DNA of 64,000 bases from SIG440 sp045587485 (GTDB lineage: Bacteria; Bacillota; Clostridia; Monoglobales; Monoglobaceae), in contig JAZNCI010000044.1 of assembly GCA_045587485.1 (NCBI GenBank), forward strand, positions 3,046-67,045. The letters run 5' to 3'. Below the pieces are notes generated by a model, which was not told the origin of the DNA, did not search any database, and worked only from the letters and a program-made list of their open reading frames with translations. Position 1 is the stretch's first letter; the number at the start of each line of letters is the position of its first letter. Of this stretch, positions 17,037 to 24,649 are shown piece by piece. The position numbers and the translations under genes are program-made.

Positions 17037-17507
17037 ATGTTTAATTTTTTTAAAAAAGAAAAAACACTTACATCTGTTGCTAACGGACGGATTGTTGGCA
17101 TTACTAAAATTCCAGACAAGGTTTTTTCACAAAAAATTCTTGGTGACGGTTTCGGGGTAATTCCCACTCAGGGCGATTTTTTTAGTCCTGCAAGCGGCGT
17201 TGTCAGCGATGTTACCGACACTCTGCACGCATACTGCATAACCACCGATGACGGGCTTGAAATACTTGTCCATATCGGCATTGACACTGTTGAGCTCAAG
17301 GGCCAGGGCTTTACGCCTCTTGTAAAAAAAGGCGACCGCCTTGGGGCAGGAGATGCTCTTGCCCACGCAGACCTTGACTTTTTAAAAGAAAAAGGCTACA
17401 GCACTGCAACCGCCGTGGTAATCACCAACACCGAAAAGCTAAAAAGCTTTCGTGTTCTTGAGTCACCCTCAGCAAAGGCAGGCAGCCCTGCTATGACATA
17501 CAAATAA
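17037..17507 (+). CDS. crr: PTS glucose-type IIA component
   Basis: A 156-residue IIA(Glc)-family protein with the phosphorylated histidine in EILVHIGIDTV and the second active-site histidine in DTLHAYCI. It receives phosphate from HPr and passes it to the IIB domain encoded next door. A good AGGAG site precedes ATG 17037. It lies between ptsI and the IIBC gene, 23 bases from the latter, clearly in one operon. Confidence 0.93.
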   Translation: MFNFFKKEKTLTSVANGRIVGITKIPDKVFSQKILGDGFGVIPTQGDFFSPASGVVSDVTDTLHAYCITTDDGLEILVHIGIDTVELKGQGFTPLVKKGDRLGAGDALAHADLDFLKEKGYSTATAVVITNTEKLKSFRVLESPSAKAGSPAMTYK

Positions 17508-17530
17508 CTTACGAAAGGATTTGAAATTTT

Positions 17531-19117
17531 ATGAAAAACAAACGTGAAAACGGAATTTTCAGTATTCTGCAAAGGGTAGGACGTTCATTTATGCTTCCCA
17601 TTGCATTGCTCCCCATTGCAGGGCTTTTGCTCGGCATAGGCTCCTCCCTTACCAATGCAACCACCATACAGGCATACAATCTTGGCGCAATTCTTGGCCC
17701 CGGAACATTTCTCAACTCAGTGATGCAGATTCTTGCCCAAACGGGTAGTATTGTCTTTGCAAACCTTCCCATAATATTTGCTATGGGCGTCGCACTTGGT
17801 ATGGCAGAAAAAGAACACGGCACTGCAGTTTTATCTGCCGCAATCGCCTTCTTTATTATGCATCAGACAATCTCAACCCTTCTTGCAATCAACGGTCAGC
17901 TTGCCGAAGGGGTTATGCTTGAAGGAACTGTTGCCAATGTTGTGGGTATAAGGTCTCTGGAAATGGGCGTGTTTGGCGGTATTATTGTTGGTCTTGGTGT
18001 TGCCACTCTTCACAACCGTTTCTATAAAATCCAGTTGCCCACTGTTATTTCATTTTTTGGCGGTGTACGCTTTGTGCCAATTATATCCACCTTTGTATAT
18101 ATCCTCGTAGGTTTGCTTATGTACTTTGTGTGGCCCTATATTCAGCGTGCAATTTATTCTCTCGGCGATTTAGTGTTGCGGTCAGGATATTTCGGCACCT
18201 TTATCTACGGAACAATCGAGCGAGCTCTTATCCCCTTTGGTCTGCATCATGTATTTTATATGCCGTTCTGGCAGACAGGTCTTGGCGGCAGTATGGTTAT
18301 TGACGGTCAGACCATCGCGGGGGCACAAAACATTTTCTTTGCTCAGCTTGCCTCACCCTCTACAACACAGTTTTCTGTTGAGGCAACTCGCTTTATGAGC
18401 GGAAAGTTCCCACTGATGATATTCGGTCTTCCCGGTGCGGCACTTGCTATGTATTCTGTTGCAAAACCCTCCAAAAAGAAGGTTGCTGGCGGTCTGCTGC
18501 TTTCTGCGGCGCTTACCTCAATCCTTACGGGTATTACCGAGCCATTGGAATTCACATTCCTTTTTGTTGCTCCGGTTCTTTATGTAATCCACAGTATCTT
18601 TGCCGGTCTTGCCTATATGATTATGCATATTTTGAATGTTGGTGTTGGTATGACCTTCTCGGGCGGTGTTATTGACCTCTTTTTATTCGGAATTCTTCAG
18701 GGCAACGACAAAACCAACTGGCTGAATATTGTATGGGTAGGTATAATCTATTTTGCGGTATACTATTTCATATTCCGTTATCTCATCAAAAAGTATAATT
18801 TTGTCACCCCCGGTCGTGAGGACGACGAGGCAGATACAAAATTATATACCAGAAAAGACGTTAATGCCGCAAAAGAAGACAAATCGCCCCTTATTTTAGA
18901 AGGTCTTGGGGGCAAGGATAATCTTGTAAATGTGGACTGTTGCGCAACAAGACTTCGTATCACAGTTAAAGACAGTTCAAAGGTTAATGACAATTTACTG
19001 CGTCAAAGCGGAGCATCCGGAATAATCAAAAGCGGTTCAGGCGTTCAGGTTATCTACGGTCCAAGAGTTACAGTTATTAAGAGCAACTTTGAAGACTACC
19101 TTGAAAGCATAGAATAA
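17531..19117 (+). CDS. PTS IIBC permease, glucose/N-acetylglucosamine type
   Basis: A 528-residue sugar permease: an N-terminal IIC membrane domain (about residues 1-410) with the conserved GITEPLEF sequence, then a IIB domain whose phosphocysteine is in VDCCATRLRI (about residue 460). It imports and phosphorylates glucose or N-acetylglucosamine; which of the two cannot be decided from sequence. Phosphate comes from the adjacent IIA. Followed by a hairpin at 19119-19138. Confidence 0.92.
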   Translation: MKNKRENGIFSILQRVGRSFMLPIALLPIAGLLLGIGSSLTNATTIQAYNLGAILGPGTFLNSVMQILAQTGSIVFANLPIIFAMGVALGMAEKEHGTAVLSAAIAFFIMHQTISTLLAINGQLAEGVMLEGTVANVVGIRSLEMGVFGGIIVGLGVATLHNRFYKIQLPTVISFFGGVRFVPIISTFVYILVGLLMYFVWPYIQRAIYSLGDLVLRSGYFGTFIYGTIERALIPFGLHHVFYMPFWQTGLGGSMVIDGQTIAGAQNIFFAQLASPSTTQFSVEATRFMSGKFPLMIFGLPGAALAMYSVAKPSKKKVAGGLLLSAALTSILTGITEPLEFTFLFVAPVLYVIHSIFAGLAYMIMHILNVGVGMTFSGGVIDLFLFGILQGNDKTNWLNIVWVGIIYFAVYYFIFRYLIKKYNFVTPGREDDEADTKLYTRKDVNAAKEDKSPLILEGLGGKDNLVNVDCCATRLRITVKDSSKVNDNLLRQSGASGIIKSGSGVQVIYGPRVTVIKSNFEDYLESIE

Positions 19118-19118
19118 A

Positions 19119-19138
19119 AGAGGGCTGAAAAGCCCTCT
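19119..19138. terminator. Terminator between IIBC and tspO
   Basis: Perfect 8-bp stem AGAGGGCT/AGCCCTCT with a GAAA loop. The T-rich tail is on the minus-strand side, so it best serves the convergent tspO gene, but it is also placed to end the PTS message. Confidence 0.7.
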
Positions 19139-19607
19139 AATTCAATATGAAAATAGCCAGATTGAGATAAGCGGCAAATGTCACCCACAAAAGGTAAGGA
19201 ATGTTTATTATCGCCGCAGGCTTATCAATCTTATAAAACTTAAACAGCATAATAATTATAAGTCCCCACAAGGCTATCAGCCAGATAAACGCAAACAAAA
19301 ATGCCCGAAGGTTAAAGAATATCAGGCTCCAGAAAAAATTAAACCCCAGCTGCAGCACATATGTTTTCAAGGCATTTGTAACTTCACGGGGCATAGCCTC
19401 TTTTTTCAGATAAACTCTTGCACTGCCGATACCCATCAAAATATATAAAATTGTCCATACAATCGGAAAGAGTATCGGCGGCGGTGCAAGGGGCGGCTTG
19501 ACTATTTCGTCATACATCATCATACTGCCACTTGTTAAAAGTGATGCCAGTCCGCCAACCGCAAGTGGAATTAAAATCGCAATCAGATAGGTTTTAAAAA
19601 TTTTCAT
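19137..19607 (-). CDS. tspO: TspO/MBR family protein
   Basis: A 156-residue membrane protein with five helices. Family motifs include KPPLAPP in the first loop, PIVWTILYILMGIGSARVY, and NFFWSLIFF. TspO proteins bind porphyrins and related ligands and are thought to act in tetrapyrrole or stress responses. It has fewer tryptophans than many relatives but normal length. Single gene with a downstream hairpin shared with the PTS operon. Confidence 0.92.
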   Translation of the reverse strand: MKIFKTYLIAILIPLAVGGLASLLTSGSMMMYDEIVKPPLAPPPILFPIVWTILYILMGIGSARVYLKKEAMPREVTNALKTYVLQLGFNFFWSLIFFNLRAFLFAFIWLIALWGLIIIMLFKFYKIDKPAAIINIPYLLWVTFAAYLNLAIFILN

Positions 19608-19686
19608 TGCTCAAATCGCCTCCTTCTTAATTTTATGTGTCAAGAAAAATTGTAATACAAATTTTTAAAATTTTTCAAAAAAACCC

Positions 19687-19715
19687 TTGACAAACTAATC
19701 ATTTGGTATTATAAT
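19687..19715 (+). promoter_or_regulatory. Consensus promoter of the tRNA pair
   Basis: TTGACA (19687-19692), a 17-base spacer and TATAAT (19710-19715), 21 bases before tRNA-Leu. A perfect strong promoter, as expected for stable RNA. Confidence 0.85.
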
Positions 19716-19735
19716 AAACGAGTTGATTTGAAGAT

Positions 19736-19820
19736 GCGAGCATGCTGGAATAGGCAGACAGGCACGTTTGAGGGGCGTGTGTCAACCGACGTGTGGGTTC
19801 AAGTCCCACTGCTCGCACCA
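19736..19820 (+). tRNA. tRNA-Leu (anticodon GAG)
   Basis: 85 bases with an encoded 3' CCA. Acceptor GCGAGCA pairs with TGCTCGC, the anticodon loop is TTGAGGG (GAG), a long variable arm is present as in class II tRNAs, and the T-loop is GTTCAAGTC-like. It reads CUC/CUU leucine codons. Confidence 0.93.
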
Positions 19821-19847
19821 AATTATTTTTTTATTTTATCACCATAT

Positions 19848-19921
19848 TGCCGGATTGTGTAAAGGTAGCACAGCAGACTCTGACTCTGTTTGTCTGGGTT
19901 CGAATCCTAGTCCGGCAGCCA
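19848..19921 (+). tRNA. tRNA-Gln (anticodon CTG)
   Basis: 74 bases with an encoded CCA. Acceptor TGCCGGA pairs with TCCGGCA, the anticodon loop is CTCTGAC (CTG, reading CAG) and the T-loop is GGTTCGAATCC. It is 27 bases after tRNA-Leu and shares its promoter. Confidence 0.93.
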
Positions 19922-19960
19922 AAACAAAAATCCTGTCGGAAGATAGGATTTTTGTTTTGT
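19921..19960 (+). terminator. Terminator after the tRNA pair
   Basis: A perfect 14-bp stem (19921-19934 with 19945-19958) whose 3' arm ends in TTTTTGTTTT. It begins at the last base of tRNA-Gln. Confidence 0.8.
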
Positions 19961-19962
19961 AT

Positions 19963-20066
19963 TATTCATTTTTCATTATTCAATATTCATCATTCATTAG
20001 CTTTGACAGGATTTTTTAATGAATAATGAATGATGAAACCGCCTTCGGCTGATGAATAATTTATAA
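19963..20066. repeat. AT-rich dispersed repeat
   Basis: Inverted and direct copies of ATTATTCAT/ATGAATAAT units, including an inverted pair around 19990-20035. The same units occur at 11349-11385. No gene is visible in it. Confidence 0.45.
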
Positions 20067-20074
20067 TTATGGTT

Positions 20075-20105
20075 GCTTTGCTTTTCGCAAAGCTTATTTT
20101 TTGTG
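20075..20105 (+). terminator. Terminator-like hairpin
   Basis: A 7-bp stem (GCTTTGC/GCAAAGC, 5-base loop) followed by TTATTTTTTG. It may close any read-through from the tRNA unit before the next promoter. Confidence 0.45.
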
Positions 20106-20161
20106 CATCTAAACCATTCGCCTCTTCCACAAAAAGCATTGATGTTTGAGCCTGTTATTTA

Positions 20162-20190
20162 TTGCATTTAACAGGGAGATATGTTATACT
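20162..20190 (+). promoter_or_regulatory. Promoter of the DUF1294-formyltransferase pair
   Basis: TTGCAT (20162-20167), a 17-base spacer and TATACT (20185-20190), 27 bases before the probable start codon. Confidence 0.55.
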
Positions 20191-20217
20191 GTAAAAAAAT
20201 AATTAATGGGTGAAGAT

Positions 20218-20487
20218 ATGCTATACAACTGCATTTTTATTGGCTGGAATATTGCGGTTATGCTGATTTTTGGCATTGACAAATTCCTTGCACGGCGTGG
20301 AAAAAGGCGAATAAGCGAAAAAAACCTTCTTTTCCTTACATTTTTGCTTGGAGGCTTTGGCACAATGTTCGGAATGATAGTATTCAACCATAAAACAAGC
20401 AAACGTAAATTCAGATTTTTTGTTCCTGTGGCCGCAGTGCTGAACATTGTTATTTTGTACCTGATTCAAAGGAGTGGTGTGTGTTGA
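20218..20487 (+). CDS. DUF1294 small membrane protein
   Basis: An 89-residue protein with an N-terminal helix (about 5-20) and two more hydrophobic segments. The basic signature RRISEKNLLFLTFLLGGFG and the MIVFNHKTSKRKF block match the DUF1294 family, whose function is unknown. ATG 20218 is preferred over ATG 20206 because a GGTGAAG site lies just upstream. The formyltransferase start overlaps its stop, so the two are coupled. Confidence 0.75.
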   Translation: MLYNCIFIGWNIAVMLIFGIDKFLARRGKRRISEKNLLFLTFLLGGFGTMFGMIVFNHKTSKRKFRFFVPVAAVLNIVILYLIQRSGVC

Positions 20488-21266
20488 AAATTGCATATAT
20501 AGGCATAGATTTGTTTTATAATGCCCTTGAAAGCCTTGACGCGCTTGGCTGTGAAATCGGTGAGATTTTTACATGCAAAACCGATAATGTAACAGAATTT
20601 AATATTAAAATATGCGACTATGCAGCCACACATAATATCCCCTGCAAGCTGACCCGTATAACCATTGATGATATCACAAGGCTGATGAATGAAAATTATG
20701 ACTTTGCAGTGTGTGCAGGGTATTATTATAAAATTCCTGCAGACACAGGTTTTCCTATTGTCAACATTCATCCAAGCCTTCTGCCCGTCGGCCGTGGTTC
20801 GTGGCCTATGCCACAAACCATTCTTAAAGGAATGCTAAAAAGCGGTGTTACCATTCATAAAATTGCCGAAGGCTTTGACACGGGTGATATCCTTTTGCAA
20901 AGAGAATTTGAGCTAACCGATAAAGAAACTCTTGAAACGTTTATGGACAAGGTTTACCAGCTTATCCCTTCTATGATGAGCGAACTGGTACAGAATTTTG
21001 ACGAGCTGTATTCCAATGCTCGGCCTCAGGGCAAGGGTGATTACTGGAAAACACCCACCGACGAGGATATGACAGTAACCTCAGATATGACAGCAGCTAC
21101 TGCTGACCGCATTTTGCGTGCCTTTTTGGGATATGAATGTATATATAAAGGAACAGCCGAAAACTATAAAATAATCGGTGGCAGAGCCCACAAGGGCACT
21201 GCCACCGATAAGAACAATATCCTGCCGGTTAAGGATGGATATATTAAGTACAGAATAAAAATTTAA
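20481..21266 (+). CDS. Formyltransferase-family protein (PurN/Fmt-like)
   Basis: A 261-residue protein with a formyltransferase fold. The catalytic Asn-His pair lies in NIHPSLLPVGRG and the Asp in GFDTGDILLQ, as in PurN, Fmt and sugar N-formyltransferases. The C-terminal part (after about residue 175) resembles neither a full Fmt domain nor PurN, so it likely formylates another amine using 10-formyltetrahydrofolate. The GTG start at 20481 follows GGAG and overlaps the DUF1294 stop. Confidence 0.75.
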   Translation: MLKIAYIGIDLFYNALESLDALGCEIGEIFTCKTDNVTEFNIKICDYAATHNIPCKLTRITIDDITRLMNENYDFAVCAGYYYKIPADTGFPIVNIHPSLLPVGRGSWPMPQTILKGMLKSGVTIHKIAEGFDTGDILLQREFELTDKETLETFMDKVYQLIPSMMSELVQNFDELYSNARPQGKGDYWKTPTDEDMTVTSDMTAATADRILRAFLGYECIYKGTAENYKIIGGRAHKGTATDKNNILPVKDGYIKYRIKI

Positions 21267-21937
21267 ACTAAATCTATATAGTGCGCTATATCCTGCATCT
21301 CAGCATCTGTTGCAGAAATTACATCTGCACATTTTTTCAGACGTGCCGCAATATCTTCGGGGTTGGGCACGTCTTTTTTGTATTTAACGTGATGCTCAAG
21401 GCTTGCCCAGAAATCCATAGCAATTGTTCGTATCTGAACCTCTACCCTTACCGACTGCTTTTTGTCCGAAAAGAAAACAGGTATCTCTATAATCATATGA
21501 TAACTGCGATAACCATTTTCTTTTGGTGACTTTATGTAGTCCTTAACCGATACAAGCTTGATATCGTCCTGGCGGGTCAACATATTCGCAACAGTATAAA
21601 TATCGTCAATAAACGAGCAAATAACCCTGACACCAGCCACATCGTTAAGATGCTCAGAAATCGCCTCAAGTGTCACAGGGAGCTGATTTCTCATCAGCTT
21701 TTCGGCAATACTTTCTGGCTTTTTAATGCGGTATTTTACAGTTTCAATAGGATTGCGCCTGTACCGAACCGACATTTCATGGCTAAGAACCTCCAACTTG
21801 GTGGTAACCTCCTGAATTGCACACTGATAAATCATCATCAGTTCTTCAAAACGGCGCGCATATTCGGCAAAGATTTTCCCCGTATCTTCCGGAATATTCA
21901 CTTGTGCTAAAAACGCCTTTTTAAGCTCTTGTTCCAT
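21263..21937 (-). CDS. Small alarmone synthetase (RelQ/RelP-like)
   Basis: A 224-residue GTP pyrophosphokinase with only the RelA/SpoT synthetase domain. Motifs include YRIKKPESIAEKL, the DVAGVRVICSF block and PKENGYRSYHM, ending in QIRTIAMDFWASLEHHVKYK. It makes (p)ppGpp from GTP/GDP and ATP; lacking hydrolase and regulatory domains, it is probably controlled by transcription or allostery. It is 28 bases after proA on the minus strand and its tail overlaps the convergent formyltransferase by four bases. Confidence 0.92.
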   Translation of the reverse strand: MEQELKKAFLAQVNIPEDTGKIFAEYARRFEELMMIYQCAIQEVTTKLEVLSHEMSVRYRRNPIETVKYRIKKPESIAEKLMRNQLPVTLEAISEHLNDVAGVRVICSFIDDIYTVANMLTRQDDIKLVSVKDYIKSPKENGYRSYHMIIEIPVFFSDKKQSVRVEVQIRTIAMDFWASLEHHVKYKKDVPNPEDIAARLKKCADVISATDAEMQDIAHYIDLV

Positions 21938-21965
21938 TTTGTGTTCCTTCCTTAGCTAAACATCA

Positions 21966-23210
21966 CTATCTTATTTGTCCACATCCGTGGATGATATACT
22001 TTGTGGTGGTCAGCGCCTTAAGACCCATAGGACCTCTTGCGTGAATTTTTTGGGTGCTGATACCTATTTCTGCACCAAATCCAAACTCAAAACCGTCCGT
22101 AAAGCGCGTTGATGCATTGACATAAACCGCAGCCGCATCAATAGACTGTAAAAACCTTCTTGAATTTTCATCATCTTTGGTAACTATCGCCTCTGAATGA
22201 CGGCTGCCATATCTGTTGATATGGTCAATTGCCTCGTCAACACTATCAACAACTTTCACGCCAATTTTCAAATCAAGATATTCTGTGCCCCAGTCATCCT
22301 CTGTTGCAGGAGTTGCTTCAGGGTAAATATCGCAGACCACATCATCGCCCACAATCTCAACCGATTTTTCAGCAAGAGCATCCAAAATATGTGGCAAAAA
22401 TTTCTTTGCCACTGATTTGTGAACAAGCAGCTTTTCCTCTGCGTTGCACACTGACGGGCGTGAGGTTTTTGCATTGATTATAATATTCTTTGCCATATCC
22501 AAATCGGCACTTTTATCAACAAAAACGTGGCAGTTGCCAGTGCCCGTTTCAATAGCAGGAACAGTAGCATTTTCAACAACACTGCGGATAAGACCCGCAC
22601 CGCCACGTGGAATTATTACATCAAGATAATCGTTTAATTTCATCAGCGCAAGGGCGCTTTCACGGCTTGTATCTTCGACAAGATTTACACAGTCAGCAGG
22701 CAGCCCTGATGCCACAAGCGCCTCACGGATAACCGATGTAATTGCCATACTTGATGCGTGGGCTTCCTTGCCACAACGCAAAATGCAGGCGTTGCCCGAT
22801 TTAATGCAAAGAGCTGCCGCATCTGCAGTAACATTGGGTCTTGCCTCGTAAATAATTCCCACAATGCCAAGCGGAACACGCACCTCTTCAATATCCAGAC
22901 CATTAGGGCGTTTATACTTATTTACAACATCGCCGATTGGGTCGGGAAGCTCTGTAATCTGGCGTATGCCCTCTGCCATTGCGGCTATTCGTGCATCATT
23001 CAGAGTAAGTCTGTCGATAAGACCATCAGAAATCCCATTTCTGCGTGCATCATCAATGTCCTTTTGGTTTTCTGTAAGCAGGTATTCAGCTTTTTCCTGA
23101 AAAGCATCTGCAATTTTATGTAAAGCGGCATTTTTAACATCTTCATCTGCGGTCGCAAGAATTGAAGCAGCCTGCTTTGCCGCCTGACCTTTTATTTTGA
23201 GTTCTTCCAC
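21966..23210 (-). CDS. proA: Glutamate-5-semialdehyde dehydrogenase
   Basis: A 414-residue ProA of standard length. It reduces glutamyl-5-phosphate with NADPH in proline synthesis. The catalytic cysteine is in RPSVCNAEEKLLVH (about residue 252), and GPMGLKALTT near the end is typical. The start is GTG 23210 behind AGGTGA. The usual partner proB is absent here. Cotranscribed with the alarmone synthetase. Confidence 0.95.
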   Translation of the reverse strand: MEELKIKGQAAKQAASILATADEDVKNAALHKIADAFQEKAEYLLTENQKDIDDARRNGISDGLIDRLTLNDARIAAMAEGIRQITELPDPIGDVVNKYKRPNGLDIEEVRVPLGIVGIIYEARPNVTADAAALCIKSGNACILRCGKEAHASSMAITSVIREALVASGLPADCVNLVEDTSRESALALMKLNDYLDVIIPRGGAGLIRSVVENATVPAIETGTGNCHVFVDKSADLDMAKNIIINAKTSRPSVCNAEEKLLVHKSVAKKFLPHILDALAEKSVEIVGDDVVCDIYPEATPATEDDWGTEYLDLKIGVKVVDSVDEAIDHINRYGSRHSEAIVTKDDENSRRFLQSIDAAAVYVNASTRFTDGFEFGFGAEIGISTQKIHARGPMGLKALTTTKYIIHGCGQIR

Positions 23211-23229
23211 TTAAATTCACCTCATAAAA

Positions 23230-23258
23230 AGTATACCACAGCCAAATTCGAAATGCAA
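23230..23258 (-). promoter_or_regulatory. Promoter of proA, inside a hairpin
   Basis: On the minus strand, TTGCAT (23258-23253), a 17-base spacer and TATACT (23235-23230), 20 bases from the GTG. It overlaps an inverted repeat (TACCACAGCC at 23234-23243 with its complement at 23260-23269) that may terminate the upstream LOG gene. Confidence 0.55.
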
Positions 23259-23307
23259 CGGCTGTGGTAAATTGTTTTTATATTATTTATAATTTGCTCA
23301 TAAATAT

Positions 23308-23886
23308 TCAGCCTATGTGTTTCATTTCGTGAATATCAAAATCAGGGTCGATGTAATTTTCGATATAATCAAGCATAGCAGAAATATCGTCAAAGGTATC
23401 GTAAAGCTGCATTGATGCCTGTTTCATAAAATGCAAATCAGCAGTACGCTGCATAAGGGTATTTATTATGTCATAATAGCCCAGTGTATTAAGCACCGCA
23501 ATAGCTTTTGGGTGACGGTCAAGCTGTTTAAGGGTAAGAATTTCAAAAAATTCTTCATAGGTGCCTATTCCGCCGGGTGTCATAATAAAGGCATCGGCAC
23601 GGTCCTCCATAATCTGCTTTCTCTCACGCATAGTTTCGGTATAAATAAATTCAGTACACTTGTCATAAAGAACTCCGTCTACCTGAAAGAATGATGGAGC
23701 AACACCAATAATTTCACCGCCGCCACGGGTCATTCCACGGGCAACCGCCCCCATAAGGCCACAGGCACCGCCGCCATAAACCAAGGTGTGACCTCTCTTT
23801 GCCATTTCCTCGCCAAGAAGCTCTCCTGCTTCTATGTATTTTTTGGCAATTGCATCACTTGATGCACCATAAACACATATATTCAT
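23308..23886 (-). CDS. LOG-family protein
   Basis: A 192-residue Rossmann-type protein of the LOG (cytokinin-activating nucleotide phosphoribohydrolase) family, with the hallmark PGGIGTYEEFFE motif and LVYGGGACGLMGAVARG. It hydrolyses nucleoside 5'-monophosphates to base and ribose 5-phosphate in known members; its role in bacteria is often unclear. ATG 23886 gives the family's usual MNICVYGAS opening. An in-frame ATG at 23898 lies within the upstream RNA element (23890-24066), which also carries the only ribosome-site-like AGAAAGG. Confidence 0.88.
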   Translation of the reverse strand: MNICVYGASSDAIAKKYIEAGELLGEEMAKRGHTLVYGGGACGLMGAVARGMTRGGGEIIGVAPSFFQVDGVLYDKCTEFIYTETMRERKQIMEDRADAFIMTPGGIGTYEEFFEILTLKQLDRHPKAIAVLNTLGYYDIINTLMQRTADLHFMKQASMQLYDTFDDISAMLDYIENYIDPDFDIHEMKHIG

Positions 23887-23889
23887 AAA

Positions 23890-24066
23890 AATTTCCATAG
23901 CCTTTCTGCCCACAAATAACAATAAAATTTATAATCCTTATCGTGGGCGGATAAGGCGTATAATGGAAATTTAGTCCATGTGCGTTTTGGCAAAGCCAAA
24001 ATTTCGCACGGACTATCCAATCCGCCGGAGGCTGATAACGTGAAAAATCACGTTATAAATACCTCC
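23890..24066 (-). promoter_or_regulatory. Structured leader RNA, copy A (before LOG gene)
   Basis: On the minus strand it folds as a 9-bp closing stem (23971-23963 with 23898-23890), a 7-bp hairpin (23956-23950 with 23942-23936) whose loop GCCCAC can pair with GTGGGC at 23913-23908 (pseudoknot), and upstream a long bulged hairpin (24015-23972). The AGAAAGG at 23907-23901 lies directly beside the pseudoknot strand. A second copy with compensatory changes is at 29891-30075. No known riboswitch class is recognised. Confidence 0.6.
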
Positions 24067-24075
24067 GTTTCTTCA

Positions 24076-24369
24076 TTATATGCTAATTATATAATTGGGT
24101 GATAGAAAAGATGCAGTAAAAATCAATCTAACAACAAACCAATAATCACTTTCGTAACACTCTTTCAAGGCTATCTGAAACTTATTTATAAAGTCCGCTT
24201 TACTTGCCGCATAATTTGCCTCGTGAATATTGGCTCCAATGCTTGTGTCGCTCCTCAAAAGCTGATTTAACAGCACATTCCCTTTTCTGTTTTCCTTTAT
24301 CTCTGTACACAGATTAACAATATCAACTGCAAATTGTTTTGATAAATCTACAAGTTTGTTTTCTTTCAT
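24076..24369 (-). CDS. Four-helix-bundle protein, C-terminally altered
   Basis: A 97-residue protein of the four-helix-bundle family related to proteins encoded in 23S rRNA intervening sequences. The LLNQLLRSDTSIGANIHEAN and ADFINKFQIALKECYES segments are typical. Members usually continue for one more helix; here the final 20 residues (after about residue 77) are hydrophobic and unlike the family, so the 3' end is probably deleted or frameshifted. Function unknown. It lies between a repeat array and the leader RNA of the LOG gene. Confidence 0.65.
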   Translation of the reverse strand: MKENKLVDLSKQFAVDIVNLCTEIKENRKGNVLLNQLLRSDTSIGANIHEANYAASKADFINKFQIALKECYESDYWFVVRLIFTASFLSPNYIISI

Positions 24370-24382
24370 ATCATTTCTCCAT

Positions 24383-24580
24383 TTAATGAATTGACAACTT
24401 CGTTGTCGTGAATTGGCATTCCGCCATGAATTCTCGCTTCACTCCATGAATTGAATTGCCTTTATAATGCACGAAGTGCAATTCATGAGCCACAGGCTCA
24501 ATTCATGAAATCGCAGATTTCAATTCACGCCGTAAGGCAATTCATTGATTTCAAGCCTTGCTTGAAATCATTATAGCATA
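24383..24580. repeat. Mosaic of short palindromes linked by AATTCAT
   Basis: At least six small hairpins of different sequence follow one another, separated by AATTCAT/GAATT linkers: GACAACTTCGTTGTC, GCACGAAGTGC, GAGCCACAGGCTC, GAAATCGCAGATTTC, GCCGTAAGGC and GATTTCAAG/CTTGAAATC. Each stem is self-complementary. No gene is visible. This resembles nested palindromic repeat insertions seen in intergenic DNA. Confidence 0.6.
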
Positions 24581-24598
24581 ATTGCAACAAAAAATCAA

Positions 24599-24627
24599 TT
24601 GACTAATTTTGATAAATGGTGTATAAT
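24599..24627 (+). promoter_or_regulatory. Promoter of the C-S lyase-like gene
   Basis: TTGACT (24599-24604), a 17-base spacer and TATAAT (24622-24627), 23 bases before the start codon. Confidence 0.75.
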
Positions 24628-24649
24628 TCTTCCCTGGAGGCGTAAAAAA

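Noticed and set aside
23234..23269. Riboswitch before proA
   Set aside because: Only a single 10-bp hairpin overlapping the promoter; no further structure or expression platform.
23886..23922. Longer N-termini for the LOG protein and Hsp33 (both with LFV-RKAMEI)
   Set aside because: The shared residues are read from the common RNA element upstream of both genes, not from protein homology.
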